Shown here: piece by piece, positions 6,916 to 13,250 of the stretch
How positions within the stretch are numbered: the stretch's first letter is position 1
Layout: each line of letters starts with the position of its first letter
Assembly: GCA_005883775.1 (NCBI GenBank)
Contig: VBEU01000076.1
Span: 1,474 to 21,137, forward strand
DNA: 19,664 nt
Origin: Chloroflexota bacterium
GTDB lineage: Bacteria; Chloroflexota; Limnocylindria; P2-11E
Direction of reading: 5' to 3'
The notes under the pieces: generated by a model
What the model was told of the DNA's origin: nothing
Seen by the model: the letters and a program-made list of their open reading frames with translations, nothing else
Database searches by the model: none
Translations under genes and position numbers: made by a program

Positions 6916-7311
6916 ATGTCGGTGGAGCTCACGATCAAATTGCCGAACCGCGCGGGTCAGCTCGGGGCGCTTGCGGGCGCGCTCGGCGACGCCGGGATCA
7001 GCATGCGGAGCATCGCGGCGACGACCGGTGGCGGAGCTGGGACCGTGTACGTCGTCGTCGACGACAAGGACGCGGCGAAGGCTCGGCGGGCGATCAAAGC
7101 GAAGAAGTACCGCATCTCGGCCGACCGCAAGATCGTCGAAATCCGTCTCGGGAACAAACCTGGAACTCTTGCGCGCGCCGCGACCCGGCTGGGCAAGAAC
7201 AAGGTCAACATCGAGTCCGCGTACATGGTCGGCTCCTCGAAGAAGAGCACCACGCTCGGACTCGGCGTGAAGGACGCGCGCGCGGCCAAGAAGGCCCTCG
7301 GCCGCCGCTGA
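6916..7311 (+). CDS. Tandem ACT-domain protein
   Basis: This is a small cytoplasmic protein of 131 residues made of two ACT domains, at about residues 3-66 and 73-128. The first starts VELTIKLPNRAGQLGALAGA and the second IVEIRLGNKPGTLARAATRL. Both show the ACT pattern of a strand, then an N-[RK]-[AP]-G loop and a helix, with VNIESAYMVG in the second. ACT domains usually bind amino acids and regulate metabolic enzymes. Stand-alone pairs also occur as regulators of unknown ligand. A link to the threonine and cysteine enzymes in this window is possible but unproven. A strong ribosome binding site (GGGGAGGG, 6902-6909) lies 6 bases before the ATG. The gene is followed by the leader of the Tad operon. 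Confidence 0.8.
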   Translation: MSVELTIKLPNRAGQLGALAGALGDAGISMRSIAATTGGGAGTVYVVVDDKDAAKARRAIKAKKYRISADRKIVEIRLGNKPGTLARAATRLGKNKVNIESAYMVGSSKKSTTLGLGVKDARAAKKALGRR

Positions 7312-7319
7312 TCTTTTGA

Positions 7320-7337
7320 CCGGTACTTCGGTACCGG
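7320..7337 (+). promoter_or_regulatory. Hairpin with UUCG tetraloop between the ACT gene and flp
   Basis: CCGGTAC-TTCG-GTACCGG forms a perfect 7-base stem closed by the very stable C(UUCG)G loop, 9 bases after the ACT gene stop. There is no T-run after it on either strand, so it is not a classical intrinsic terminator. It could still terminate or protect the 3' end of the ACT-gene mRNA, or form the 5' leader structure of the Tad operon. Confidence 0.5.
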
Positions 7338-7374
7338 CCGATCGGACCATCGCTAAGACGGAGCACCGACGCGA

Positions 7375-7398
7375 CCCTCGCCTCATTCACGAGGGAGG
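7375..7398 (+). promoter_or_regulatory. Hairpin occluding the flp ribosome binding site
   Basis: CCCTCG (7375-7380) can pair with CGAGGG (7390-7395) across a 9-base loop. The right arm covers most of the flp Shine-Dalgarno sequence GAGGGAGG (7391-7398), which lies 10 bases before GTG 7409. Pairing would hide the ribosome binding site, so flp translation may be conditional. Confidence 0.4.
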
Positions 7399-7408
7399 TT
7401 CGATATCG

Positions 7409-7573
7409 GTGCTTCGTCGTTTCTGCTCCGCGAGCGAGGGACTCGCCACGATCGAATACATCATTGGGGCCGCGGTCGTGCTCGGAACGCTTGTGGTCGG
7501 CGTGACCGCATGGAACAACGGGCTCGTCGCCCGTTTGCAGGCGCTCGTCAGTCAGATGCAAGCGGTCCGGTGA
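7409..7573 (+). CDS. flp: Flp-type (type IVb) pilin precursor
   Basis: This is the likely major subunit of the Tad pilus, 54 residues. A short leader ends in the prepilin peptidase site SEG|LATIEY: Gly at position 11, and Glu at +5 and Tyr at +6 of the mature protein. The hydrophobic helix YIIGAAVVLGTLVVGV follows. Total length and the G|xxxxEY pattern fit Flp pilins. The GTG at 7409 is chosen because GAGGGAGG stands 10 bases upstream and the leader is then short and basic (MLRRF). The frame is open further upstream without a good ribosome binding site. Its stop overlaps the next gene's GTG (GTGA). No prepilin peptidase gene (tadV) is in the window, so processing must rely on one elsewhere. 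Confidence 0.78.
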   Translation: MLRRFCSASEGLATIEYIIGAAVVLGTLVVGVTAWNNGLVARLQALVSQMQAVR

Positions 7574-7965
7574 CGCGGGCTCTGCGTGGGGACCAAGGCC
7601 TGGCCACCCTCGAGACAACATTCGCGATCACGATGCTCGTGCCGTTGCTCTTCGCGGTCCTCGAGTTTGGATCGGCACTCGAGCGATGGCTGGCCCAGGA
7701 TGCCGCGACGGTCCAGGCCGCCCGCTACGCGGGTGAGCTCGGTGGTGACGCTCCTGAGCTCCGCGCGTTCCTCGCAGAGCAGCTGCGCGTTGCCGGAATC
7801 GATTCCGATCGCGTGAGCGTCGAAGTCGCTCCTTCGCGAGTTGGCTGGCGAGAGCCGGTCCGGGTGTCGCTCTCGTCGGCGTTTCCGGTGAGCATTCCGT
7901 TCCTGTTTTCGACCAGCGTGCCTCTCCGTTCGAGCGCGATCTCGCGCGGCGAAGTCAACCGATGA
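7570..7965 (+). CDS. tadE: TadE-like pseudopilin
   Basis: This 131-residue protein has a prepilin-like N-terminus: Gly at 10 followed by LATLE with Glu at +5, then the hydrophobic helix TTFAITMLVPLLFAVLEFG. The ALEFG-like end of the helix is typical of TadE family minor pilins, which are processed by the prepilin peptidase and needed for pilus formation. The remaining about 95 residues form a small extracellular domain without recognised motifs. GTG 7570 overlaps the flp stop, and ATG 7962 of the next gene overlaps this stop. An earlier in-frame start at 7510 would lie inside flp and is unlikely. Confidence 0.75.
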   Translation: MTRALRGDQGLATLETTFAITMLVPLLFAVLEFGSALERWLAQDAATVQAARYAGELGGDAPELRAFLAEQLRVAGIDSDRVSVEVAPSRVGWREPVRVSLSSAFPVSIPFLFSTSVPLRSSAISRGEVNR

Positions 7966-8447
7966 GGTGGCTACAGGACGATCGCGGGACTGCGCTGGTC
8001 CTAACACTGATCCTTGCGCCGATGCTGCTCGTGGCCCTGGCGGGGGTGCTGCAGCTCGGCGCGTTGCGCGTGGCGGCCGCGCGCGTTCGCGCCGCCGCCG
8101 ATCTGGCGGCCCTTGTCGCCGTCAACGATCAGGATGACGCCGAGCTCGCACGATCGGGCACGCTGCGATTGGCGGCGGATGCGGCTCTGGTCGCGCGTGA
8201 GTACTTCGCCCGCGAGCTCGAGCTCTCCGCGCCGCTCCTGGACGGAACGACCGAGGACATCGCCGCGGCGGCGGACGTCGTGGCATACCCGTCAGCCCCG
8301 TCTTACGACACGCGAACGGGGGCGCGATACGACCGGCCAACTGTACGCATCGCGGCGGATGTGCCGGTGCGGACGCCGATCTTCGGCGCTCTGGTCCTCC
8401 GTCCGGTGACGGTGCTCCACGTGATCGCGGTGAGCTCGCCGCGATGA
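7962..8447 (+). CDS. TadG-like pilus-assembly protein (short)
   Basis: This 161-residue protein starts MRWLQDDRGTALVLTLILAP, a helix of the TadE/TadG type. It lacks the +5 glutamate of a cleavable prepilin (Val-Leu instead), as is usual for TadG-like proteins. The motif ARVRAAADLAALVA just after the helix matches the 'putative Flp pilus-assembly TadE/G-like' N-terminus, where an Ala-rich amphipathic helix follows the anchor. The rest is an extracellular domain ending in PVTVLHVIAVSSPR. It is much shorter than classical TadG proteins, which carry a von Willebrand factor domain. Both ends overlap neighbours by ATGA. Confidence 0.68.
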   Translation: MRWLQDDRGTALVLTLILAPMLLVALAGVLQLGALRVAAARVRAAADLAALVAVNDQDDAELARSGTLRLAADAALVAREYFARELELSAPLLDGTTEDIAAAADVVAYPSAPSYDTRTGARYDRPTVRIAADVPVRTPIFGALVLRPVTVLHVIAVSSPR

Positions 8448-9370
8448 AGCGCGAGTGCGTCGCCGCCACGCTCGTGCTGTTTCTGCTTGGGTCCTCGCCG
8501 GCTCTCGCCTGGGATCCGTTCCGCGAGCGCGACGAGCCGCCGGCGCCGTCGCGCGAGCCGGATCCGGCTCCGTTCATCGCGCCCCCGCCCGGCATCTACT
8601 ACGTGACGGATACGTACGTCGCCGACGTCGTGACTTCCAGCGGGCCGCTGACGACGTACTCCACGGCCACGATCCACGAATCGACCGGAAGCTACGCGCG
8701 CGTGCTCGACATCGTCGGCACCGGTGCATCGAGCGCCTTCGACGGAAGCGCCTTCAACGGCCGGCGCACGCTCGGGGACGGCCGATCGGTGGCGGGGACC
8801 TACTACGAGAACTACGCGCTCACCGACGGCGGGTTCGTCCCGGTCAGCATCGTTTTCTTCCAAGACGATGCCGAGCTGGCGAGACTGCTCGCCGCGCGCA
8901 CGCCTTCGCCGGCCATCGCCACACCGCCGTCATCAGGGCCCTGGCCGACGGCCGCACGGTCGATCGCACCGGCATGCTGCTCCACGGCGCGTCCGATCGC
9001 GATCCCAACTTCCACGCCACGACCGACCAGGCCGATCCGGCCGGGGATATCCCTGCTGCCGGTCAGCGCTCCGATCTCGAACATCGAGGTGCTTCGCGGA
9101 CGCGCTGTCGCGCTGTGGCCTCGCGCATTTGTCGACGATCGCGAGATTCCGGTGCTGTCGTGGGCCGTGATCGCCGGCGAAACGGGCGACGCCCTCGCCA
9201 CCGCGGGCTCGGGCGGCGTTCCGTTTCGGACATCGTGGCCTCGCCTCGCGGCCCCCGGCGCGGTCTACCCGGTGGTGTTCAGGATCGAGGTCGACACGCC
9301 CGAAACCGGGCACCGCACGGTCGACGCCCCGATCGCCGTAATCGTCCGCTCGCCGGCGCTCCAGGATTGA
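8444..9370 (+). CDS. Secreted hypothetical protein in the Tad operon, with a suspected double frame switch
   Basis: I know no family for this protein. The nominal product has 308 residues with an N-terminal signal peptide (MKRECVAATLVLFLLGSSPA, LAW) and a Pro-rich stretch, so it is likely exported or lipid-face exposed. The first half contains aromatic/Thr-rich strand-like segments (GIYYVTDTYVADVV, TYYENYALTDGG). The last 90 residues look like a beta-sandwich (RAVALWPRAF, YPVVFRIEVDTPETGH). Between about 8895 and 9050 the nominal frame has 13 Pro and no acidic residue in 50 codons. The frame one base earlier looks coding there, so two compensating indels, or a sequence error, are suspected. 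ATG 8444 overlaps the previous stop, and the stop overlaps the TTG start of cpaB. Confidence 0.6.
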   Translation: MKRECVAATLVLFLLGSSPALAWDPFRERDEPPAPSREPDPAPFIAPPPGIYYVTDTYVADVVTSSGPLTTYSTATIHESTGSYARVLDIVGTGASSAFDGSAFNGRRTLGDGRSVAGTYYENYALTDGGFVPVSIVFFQDDAELARLLAARTPSPAIATPPSSGPWPTAARSIAPACCSTARPIAIPTSTPRPTRPIRPGISLLPVSAPISNIEVLRGRAVALWPRAFVDDREIPVLSWAVIAGETGDALATAGSGGVPFRTSWPRLAAPGAVYPVVFRIEVDTPETGHRTVDAPIAVIVRSPALQD

Positions 9371-10017
9371 TCGGCCAGCGCACGCTGATCGCACTTGCCG
9401 TGGCCGCAGGGGCGCTCGCCGGGATCCTGTATTACGTCGGCGCGCAGCGAAGTCCGGTGGTCGTGGCCGCGCGCGATATCGATGCGACCCATCCGCTCAC
9501 GAGCGAGGACCTGACGACGGTATCGATCCCCTCCGATTCGGTTCCGGCGGGCGCGCTCGCCGATGCGACCGGCGCGTTAGGAAAGCTGCTGCGAGCCCCG
9601 CTCTGGCGCGGCCAGATCGTCCTGGAGCCCGCCCTCTCCGACCAGGCCGCTTTGTTCCGCACCGGTCTCGCGCTGCCGTCGGGCATGCGCGCCGTCGCGC
9701 TACCCGTCTCGAGCGCGGCGCAGGCGGTGGGCGGTGCGATCGTCCCGGGGGCGCGGGTCGACGTGATCGCTGTGCCCGTCGCCGGACGCGCTCCCGCCGG
9801 CCGAACCGCCGAATTGCTTTTGCAGGCCGCGATGGTGCTCGACGTCCGATCGGAGACGGGTTCGCCATTCGGCGCGGTCATGGCGAAGGGCACGGTCTCG
9901 AGTCTTGGCGAGCGGATCGGCGGTGTCGTCGTCGCGATCGACCCGCTTGACGAAGTACGTTTCGCCGATCGTATCGCCACGAGCACGTTCGTCCTCGCAC
10001 TCGCCGGATCGCGCTAG
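9367..10017 (+). CDS. cpaB: CpaB/RcpC-type SAF-domain pilus assembly protein
   Basis: This is a Tad pilus assembly protein anchored by one N-terminal helix (RTLIALAVAAGALAGILYYV, about 5-24), with its main domain outside the membrane. A SAF domain follows (about 31-88): VVVAARDIDATHPLTSEDLT, then GALGKLLRAPLWRGQIVLEPALSD. The second part, MRAVALPVSSAAQAVGGAIV and PGARVDVIAVP, matches the CpaB/RcpC C-terminal region. It has 216 residues, on the short side. The start is TTG 9367, which overlaps the previous stop (TTGA) and places the membrane helix at residue 5. The frame is open far upstream, but that part belongs to the preceding gene. In diderms RcpC works with the secretin RcpA. None is seen here, which fits a one-membrane pilus. 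Confidence 0.82.
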   Translation: MIGQRTLIALAVAAGALAGILYYVGAQRSPVVVAARDIDATHPLTSEDLTTVSIPSDSVPAGALADATGALGKLLRAPLWRGQIVLEPALSDQAALFRTGLALPSGMRAVALPVSSAAQAVGGAIVPGARVDVIAVPVAGRAPAGRTAELLLQAAMVLDVRSETGSPFGAVMAKGTVSSLGERIGGVVVAIDPLDEVRFADRIATSTFVLALAGSR

Positions 10018-10574
10018 TGACGGTGCTGCGCTGCGAGCGCCTGGAGGGCGGGGATGTGGATATCGCCCTCGCGTCGCTCGGGATGGTCACCCTCGCGCGG
10101 ACTCCAGTTGGAGCGTTCATCGACGTGGACGACCACCTCGTCGATCGCGCCCGCCGCATCCTCGCCTTTGCGGGCGTCCGAGCGGCAGTGTCCGTCGAGA
10201 CGCTCGCGCCTCGCCCGGGCACGCGCGTCGCGATCGGCCGCGACCTCACGCCGCTGCCGCTTCCATCGCTCGCGCTCGATCTCGTCCACGTCCGATCGCT
10301 CCCGCTCGGCCCGGAGACGTCTCGTCTTTTGCGCGGTGTACTCCTGCGTCGGCCGAGCGGTGCACGGCGCGCCCTCGTACGCGATCTTCTGTGGGGCGTC
10401 GACGTGTCGCTCGGATGGCGCCGCCGTGCCTGGACCACACGCGACGTCCTGCGCAGCGCGGAGGTGCGCCGGGTCCTTCGTCCGGTCGTGTTCGATATAT
10501 CCGCGATCGGGGCGCCGCCCGAGCGGCGCGCGCTCGCGCGCCAAGGAACCATCACGCGCTGGCTCTTTGCGTGA
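10017..10574 (+). CDS. Cytoplasmic hypothetical protein between cpaB and tadZ
   Basis: I do not recognise this protein of 185 residues. It has no signal peptide or membrane segment. The N-terminal half looks alpha/beta (FIDVDDHLVDRARRILAFAG, then VRAAVSVETLAPRPGTRVAI). The C-terminal half is Arg-rich and helical, with four Trp (LVRDLLWGVDVSLGWRRRAW, RWLF). GTG 10017 overlaps the cpaB stop by one base (TAGTG), and the stop overlaps the tadZ start (GTGA), so it is co-translated with the core machine. TadZ proteins often have an N-terminal receiver-like domain, which the TadZ here lacks. This protein might replace it, but that is speculation. No conserved catalytic motif is visible. Confidence 0.65.
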   Translation: MTVLRCERLEGGDVDIALASLGMVTLARTPVGAFIDVDDHLVDRARRILAFAGVRAAVSVETLAPRPGTRVAIGRDLTPLPLPSLALDLVHVRSLPLGPETSRLLRGVLLRRPSGARRALVRDLLWGVDVSLGWRRRAWTTRDVLRSAEVRRVLRPVVFDISAIGAPPERRALARQGTITRWLFA

Positions 10575-11344
10575 GCAGGCTGCGCGCATTCCTCGACGCA
10601 TCGCCCTTATCGCAGATAGCGCTTGCCCTCATGCGCGAGGCGACCGGTAGGACCGAGCCGCTCGCGGCGATCGCACCGACCCGGCCCGCGGCACTCCGGC
10701 GAGGGAGACGCGTCGGATTCTGGTCGCTCTCGGCGGGCGCCGGTTCGAGCACGGTCGCCGCGTTACTCGCTCATCGTTCGGCCGCGGGCGGCGAGGCGCC
10801 GCTCCTTGTCGATCTCGACCGGTGGGTCCCTTCGCTCGCGCTACGCGCGGGTCTCAGCGCCGCGAACGTCGCGGACGCGCTCTTGCAGCCGGGACGCGAG
10901 GCGGAGCTCGTCTCGCGCTGGTCGGCGATCCCGTTCCTTCCCGGCGCGCCTTCGTTGCACGCGACATTCGACGGCGAACGGCTCGTCGGACTGATCAACT
11001 CCTGTGCGGCGGGCCGCGCCGCAGTGCTCGACCTCGGCTCCGGCGCCGATTCCCTCGATTCGGCGATCCTTTCGTCCCTCGATCGGCTTTGCCTCGTCGC
11101 GGGAACGCGGTCCGCACAGCTTCAAGCCGTCTTTTGCGCGGCGCCGCTTCTCGGGCGTGTGCCCTGCGCGGTCGGACTGGTCGTCGTCGGTGCTGGCGAC
11201 GACGACGCCGCCCGCGTTGCTGAGCGCGCGGGCTTTCCGCTTCTCGCCGCCATCCCACGCGACGCCTACCTCGCCGACGACGCCTTCGCTGCGCGCGCTC
11301 CTACCTTGCGAGCGGTCGACGTGCTGCTCCGCGCGCTCGCATGA
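10571..11344 (+). CDS. tadZ: TadZ/CpaE-like ATPase-fold protein without Walker A lysine
   Basis: This is a likely polar localisation factor of the Tad machine, of the MinD/ParA fold, 257 residues. After an N-terminal helical part (1-45) comes RRVGFWSLSAGAGSSTVAAL, which sits where MinD proteins carry a deviant Walker A. Here the loop is SAGAGSST (54-61), so both the signature lysine and the P-loop lysine are missing. The strand LLVDLD (78-83) follows at the usual spacing. RAAVLDLGSGAD and LCLVAGT correspond to later strands. Loss of the lysine suggests weak or no ATP hydrolysis, known for some TadZ proteins. There is no receiver domain at the N-terminus. GTG 10571 and the stop both overlap neighbours by four bases. 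Identification rests on fold pattern plus position before tadA. Confidence 0.72.
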   Translation: MSRLRAFLDASPLSQIALALMREATGRTEPLAAIAPTRPAALRRGRRVGFWSLSAGAGSSTVAALLAHRSAAGGEAPLLVDLDRWVPSLALRAGLSAANVADALLQPGREAELVSRWSAIPFLPGAPSLHATFDGERLVGLINSCAAGRAAVLDLGSGADSLDSAILSSLDRLCLVAGTRSAQLQAVFCAAPLLGRVPCAVGLVVVGAGDDDAARVAERAGFPLLAAIPRDAYLADDAFAARAPTLRAVDVLLRALA

Positions 11345-12402
11345 TCGATCCAGCGCTCGTTGCGCGCGTGCGCGCCGAGGTCGCATCGGGAATCGATCCG
11401 GCCGGCCTGTTGGCCGTCTATGCCGAGCCCGGGCGACGGGCGCTTCTTCGGGAGCGGGTGCGGGCGGCGGCGCGCGTCCCGATCGCCGAGGCCGAGCTCG
11501 ATGCGATGTGCGCCGAGCTGTTCGGCTTCGGGCCGCTCCAGCAGCTGCTCGACGATCCGCTGGTCACGGACGTCCTTGTGAACGGTCCTCGGGAGATTTT
11601 CTGCGAGCGGTCGGGCCAGCTGGAGCGCGCTGGTGTCGCATTTCGCGGCACCGAAGATGTCGCCGAGCTCGCGCACCGCATCGCCGCCAGTGTCGGGCGC
11701 GAGCTGACGCTCGAGCGGCCCTTCGTCGATGCTCGGATGCGTGACGGAAGCCGCGCGAATGCCGTCATCGCCCCGATCGGTGGTCCCAGCCTCTCGATCC
11801 GAAAGTTCAATCGGCTCTCGATCCCGCTCCGTGGTCGCGCGCCGTCGTGGGTCGCGAGCGGCATGCACGACGACGCGGCGTCTCTTTTAGAGGCATGCGT
11901 GCGCGAGCGGGCGAGCATTGTCGTGAGCGGGGCGACGGGCTCCGGTAAAAGCACGTTGCTCCGGTCCCTAGCCGCCGCGATACCCGACGACGAGCGTCTT
12001 GTCGTGATCGAAGATACGAACGAGCTGGTTCTCCCGCACTCGCTGCGCCCAGACCGGATCCTCGTCGGCGAGGTCAGGACCCCGCGCGAGGCCTCGGCAC
12101 TCATCGAAGCGCTGAGCACTGGGCACGAAGGCTCGCTCACGACCATTCACGCCGGCTCGGCGGCCGGTGCGATCGATCGGCTGGCGTTGCTCCTCGCACG
12201 CTCCGGCGAGCTCGGAGAAGCGGCGATCGCGCGTCACGTGGCCCAGGGGATCGACATCCTGGTCCATGTGGCCCGCGATCGCGGGGGTAAACGAGGCGTG
12301 CGCGAGATCGCGGCGATCGAGGACGGTCGCGTGGTGAACCTCTGGCGGGCCGGCGAGGTCGCCGTACGGATGCCGGCTCGCCTGCGACAGGGACTCGCAT
12401 GA
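11341..12402 (+). CDS. tadA: TadA/CpaF secretion ATPase with an internal gap
   Basis: This is the hexameric ATPase that powers Tad pilus assembly at the inner face of the membrane, 353 residues. The N-terminal domain has FGFGPLQQLLDDPLVTDVLV (61-80) and VNGPREIF. The catalytic domain has Walker A GATGSGKST (197-205), the Asp box VVIEDTNEL (221-229), Walker B RPDRILVGEVR (236-246) and the His box GHEGSLTTIHAG (261-272). In relatives about 30 residues, typically containing an 'HVVRLETRP' hairpin and the helix before Walker B, lie between the Asp box and Walker B. Here only six residues do. All other motifs are intact and the frame is unbroken. ATG 11341 and the stop overlap the neighbours by ATGA. 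Confidence 0.9.
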   Translation: MIDPALVARVRAEVASGIDPAGLLAVYAEPGRRALLRERVRAAARVPIAEAELDAMCAELFGFGPLQQLLDDPLVTDVLVNGPREIFCERSGQLERAGVAFRGTEDVAELAHRIAASVGRELTLERPFVDARMRDGSRANAVIAPIGGPSLSIRKFNRLSIPLRGRAPSWVASGMHDDAASLLEACVRERASIVVSGATGSGKSTLLRSLAAAIPDDERLVVIEDTNELVLPHSLRPDRILVGEVRTPREASALIEALSTGHEGSLTTIHAGSAAGAIDRLALLLARSGELGEAAIARHVAQGIDILVHVARDRGGKRGVREIAAIEDGRVVNLWRAGEVAVRMPARLRQGLA

Positions 12403-13250
12403 CTGTCGAGGCGGCCGGAGCGGTTGCCGCCGCTCTCTCGATCAGCTGCGCGTTCCTCGCTCCTTTCGGCCGTGGTCCATCGTCGCTCTCGCTGCGCGTC
12501 GCGCACCCTGAGCTACGCGATCTCGATGACGCCAATTGGCGTGGGCCGATCTGGCAGTGGGAGGCGCTGCGTGCGGGCTGCATCCTCGCGGGCGCGATGC
12601 TTTGCTTCGCAGCACCGATACCGCCGATCGGGATTCTCTTGGCGTGCGCGCTCGGTCCTTCGGTCCTCGTTCGCTCGCGAGCCGGAGCCGCTCGCGGGCG
12701 AGCGCGACTTGCGTTGACCCGCCTTCTCCGCTCGACGGAAGCGGCGCTCCGATCCGGTGCATCGCTTCCCGAAGCGCTCCGCCGAGCGACCGACGGGACC
12801 GAAGATCGCCTCGCACGACGTCCGTTCGTAGAGGCGCTTCGGGCATTCGACCTCGGCGCTCCGCTCGATCAGGCCCTGCGGTCGTCGGCGCAGGGTGCTG
12901 CTGTCGACGCACGGTCTCGGCCGGCGTTCGAGACCCTCGCTCTCGGGATCGCATCGCGGCTCCCACACGATCGAGCCGGGATCCTGGTCGCCGCGGTGGC
13001 CGACCGTATGGCGTTCGAGGAGCGCCTCGAGGAGGAAGTCCGCGCGCGTACCGGCGGCCTCCGCGCGCAGGTCATCCTGCTGGCGCTCGTCGTTCCCGCC
13101 ATCGCGACGTACCTTGCGCTCACCGTTCCGTCGCTCGCTGCCGTACTCGGACAACCCATCGGACGGTTCGTCCTCATTCCCGCGGCGGCGCTGCTCGAGG
13201 TCGCTGGTCTGATCGCGAGCCGCCGCGCGACGAAGGGAGCACTGCGTTGA
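12399..13250 (+). CDS. tadB: TadB-like inner-membrane platform protein (T2SS F domain)
   Basis: This integral membrane component of the Tad assembly platform, 283 residues, partners with TadC and TadA. It has hydrophobic segments near 1-22, 53-85 and, at the C-terminus, about 222-245 and 250-270 (VILLALVVPAIATYLALTVP). The cytoplasmic region between holds the type II secretion F-like helical bundle: LTRLLRSTEAALRSGASLPE with ALRRAT, then a second helix pair ending in DRMAFEERLEEEVRARTGGL, a hallmark just before the last membrane pair. ATG 12399 overlaps the tadA stop (ATGA), and the stop overlaps the TTG start of the next gene. TadB and TadC are homologous, and I assign the names by order. 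Confidence 0.82.
   Translation: MTVEAAGAVAAALSISCAFLAPFGRGPSSLSLRVAHPELRDLDDANWRGPIWQWEALRAGCILAGAMLCFAAPIPPIGILLACALGPSVLVRSRAGAARGRARLALTRLLRSTEAALRSGASLPEALRRATDGTEDRLARRPFVEALRAFDLGAPLDQALRSSAQGAAVDARSRPAFETLALGIASRLPHDRAGILVAAVADRMAFEERLEEEVRARTGGLRAQVILLALVVPAIATYLALTVPSLAAVLGQPIGRFVLIPAAALLEVAGLIASRRATKGALR

Noticed and set aside
7316..7408. flp starting at TTG 7316, and TTGACC at 7316-7321 as a -35 box
   Set aside because: The upstream start gives a 31-residue extension unlike Flp leaders and lacks a ribosome binding site. No -10 hexamer sits at a proper distance from TTGACC.
8455..9366. CpaB starting far upstream as a 520-residue protein
   Set aside because: Most of the upstream translation is Arg-rich shadow. 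Only about 8895-9050 looks coding, treated as a frame switch of the preceding gene. TTG 9367 places the membrane anchor correctly.
9905..10570. Extended N-terminus for tadZ starting at 9905
   Set aside because: The upstream frame runs through cpaB and the hypothetical gene and reads as Arg/Pro/Ser-rich shadow. GTG 10571 overlaps the preceding stop and starts a sensible protein.
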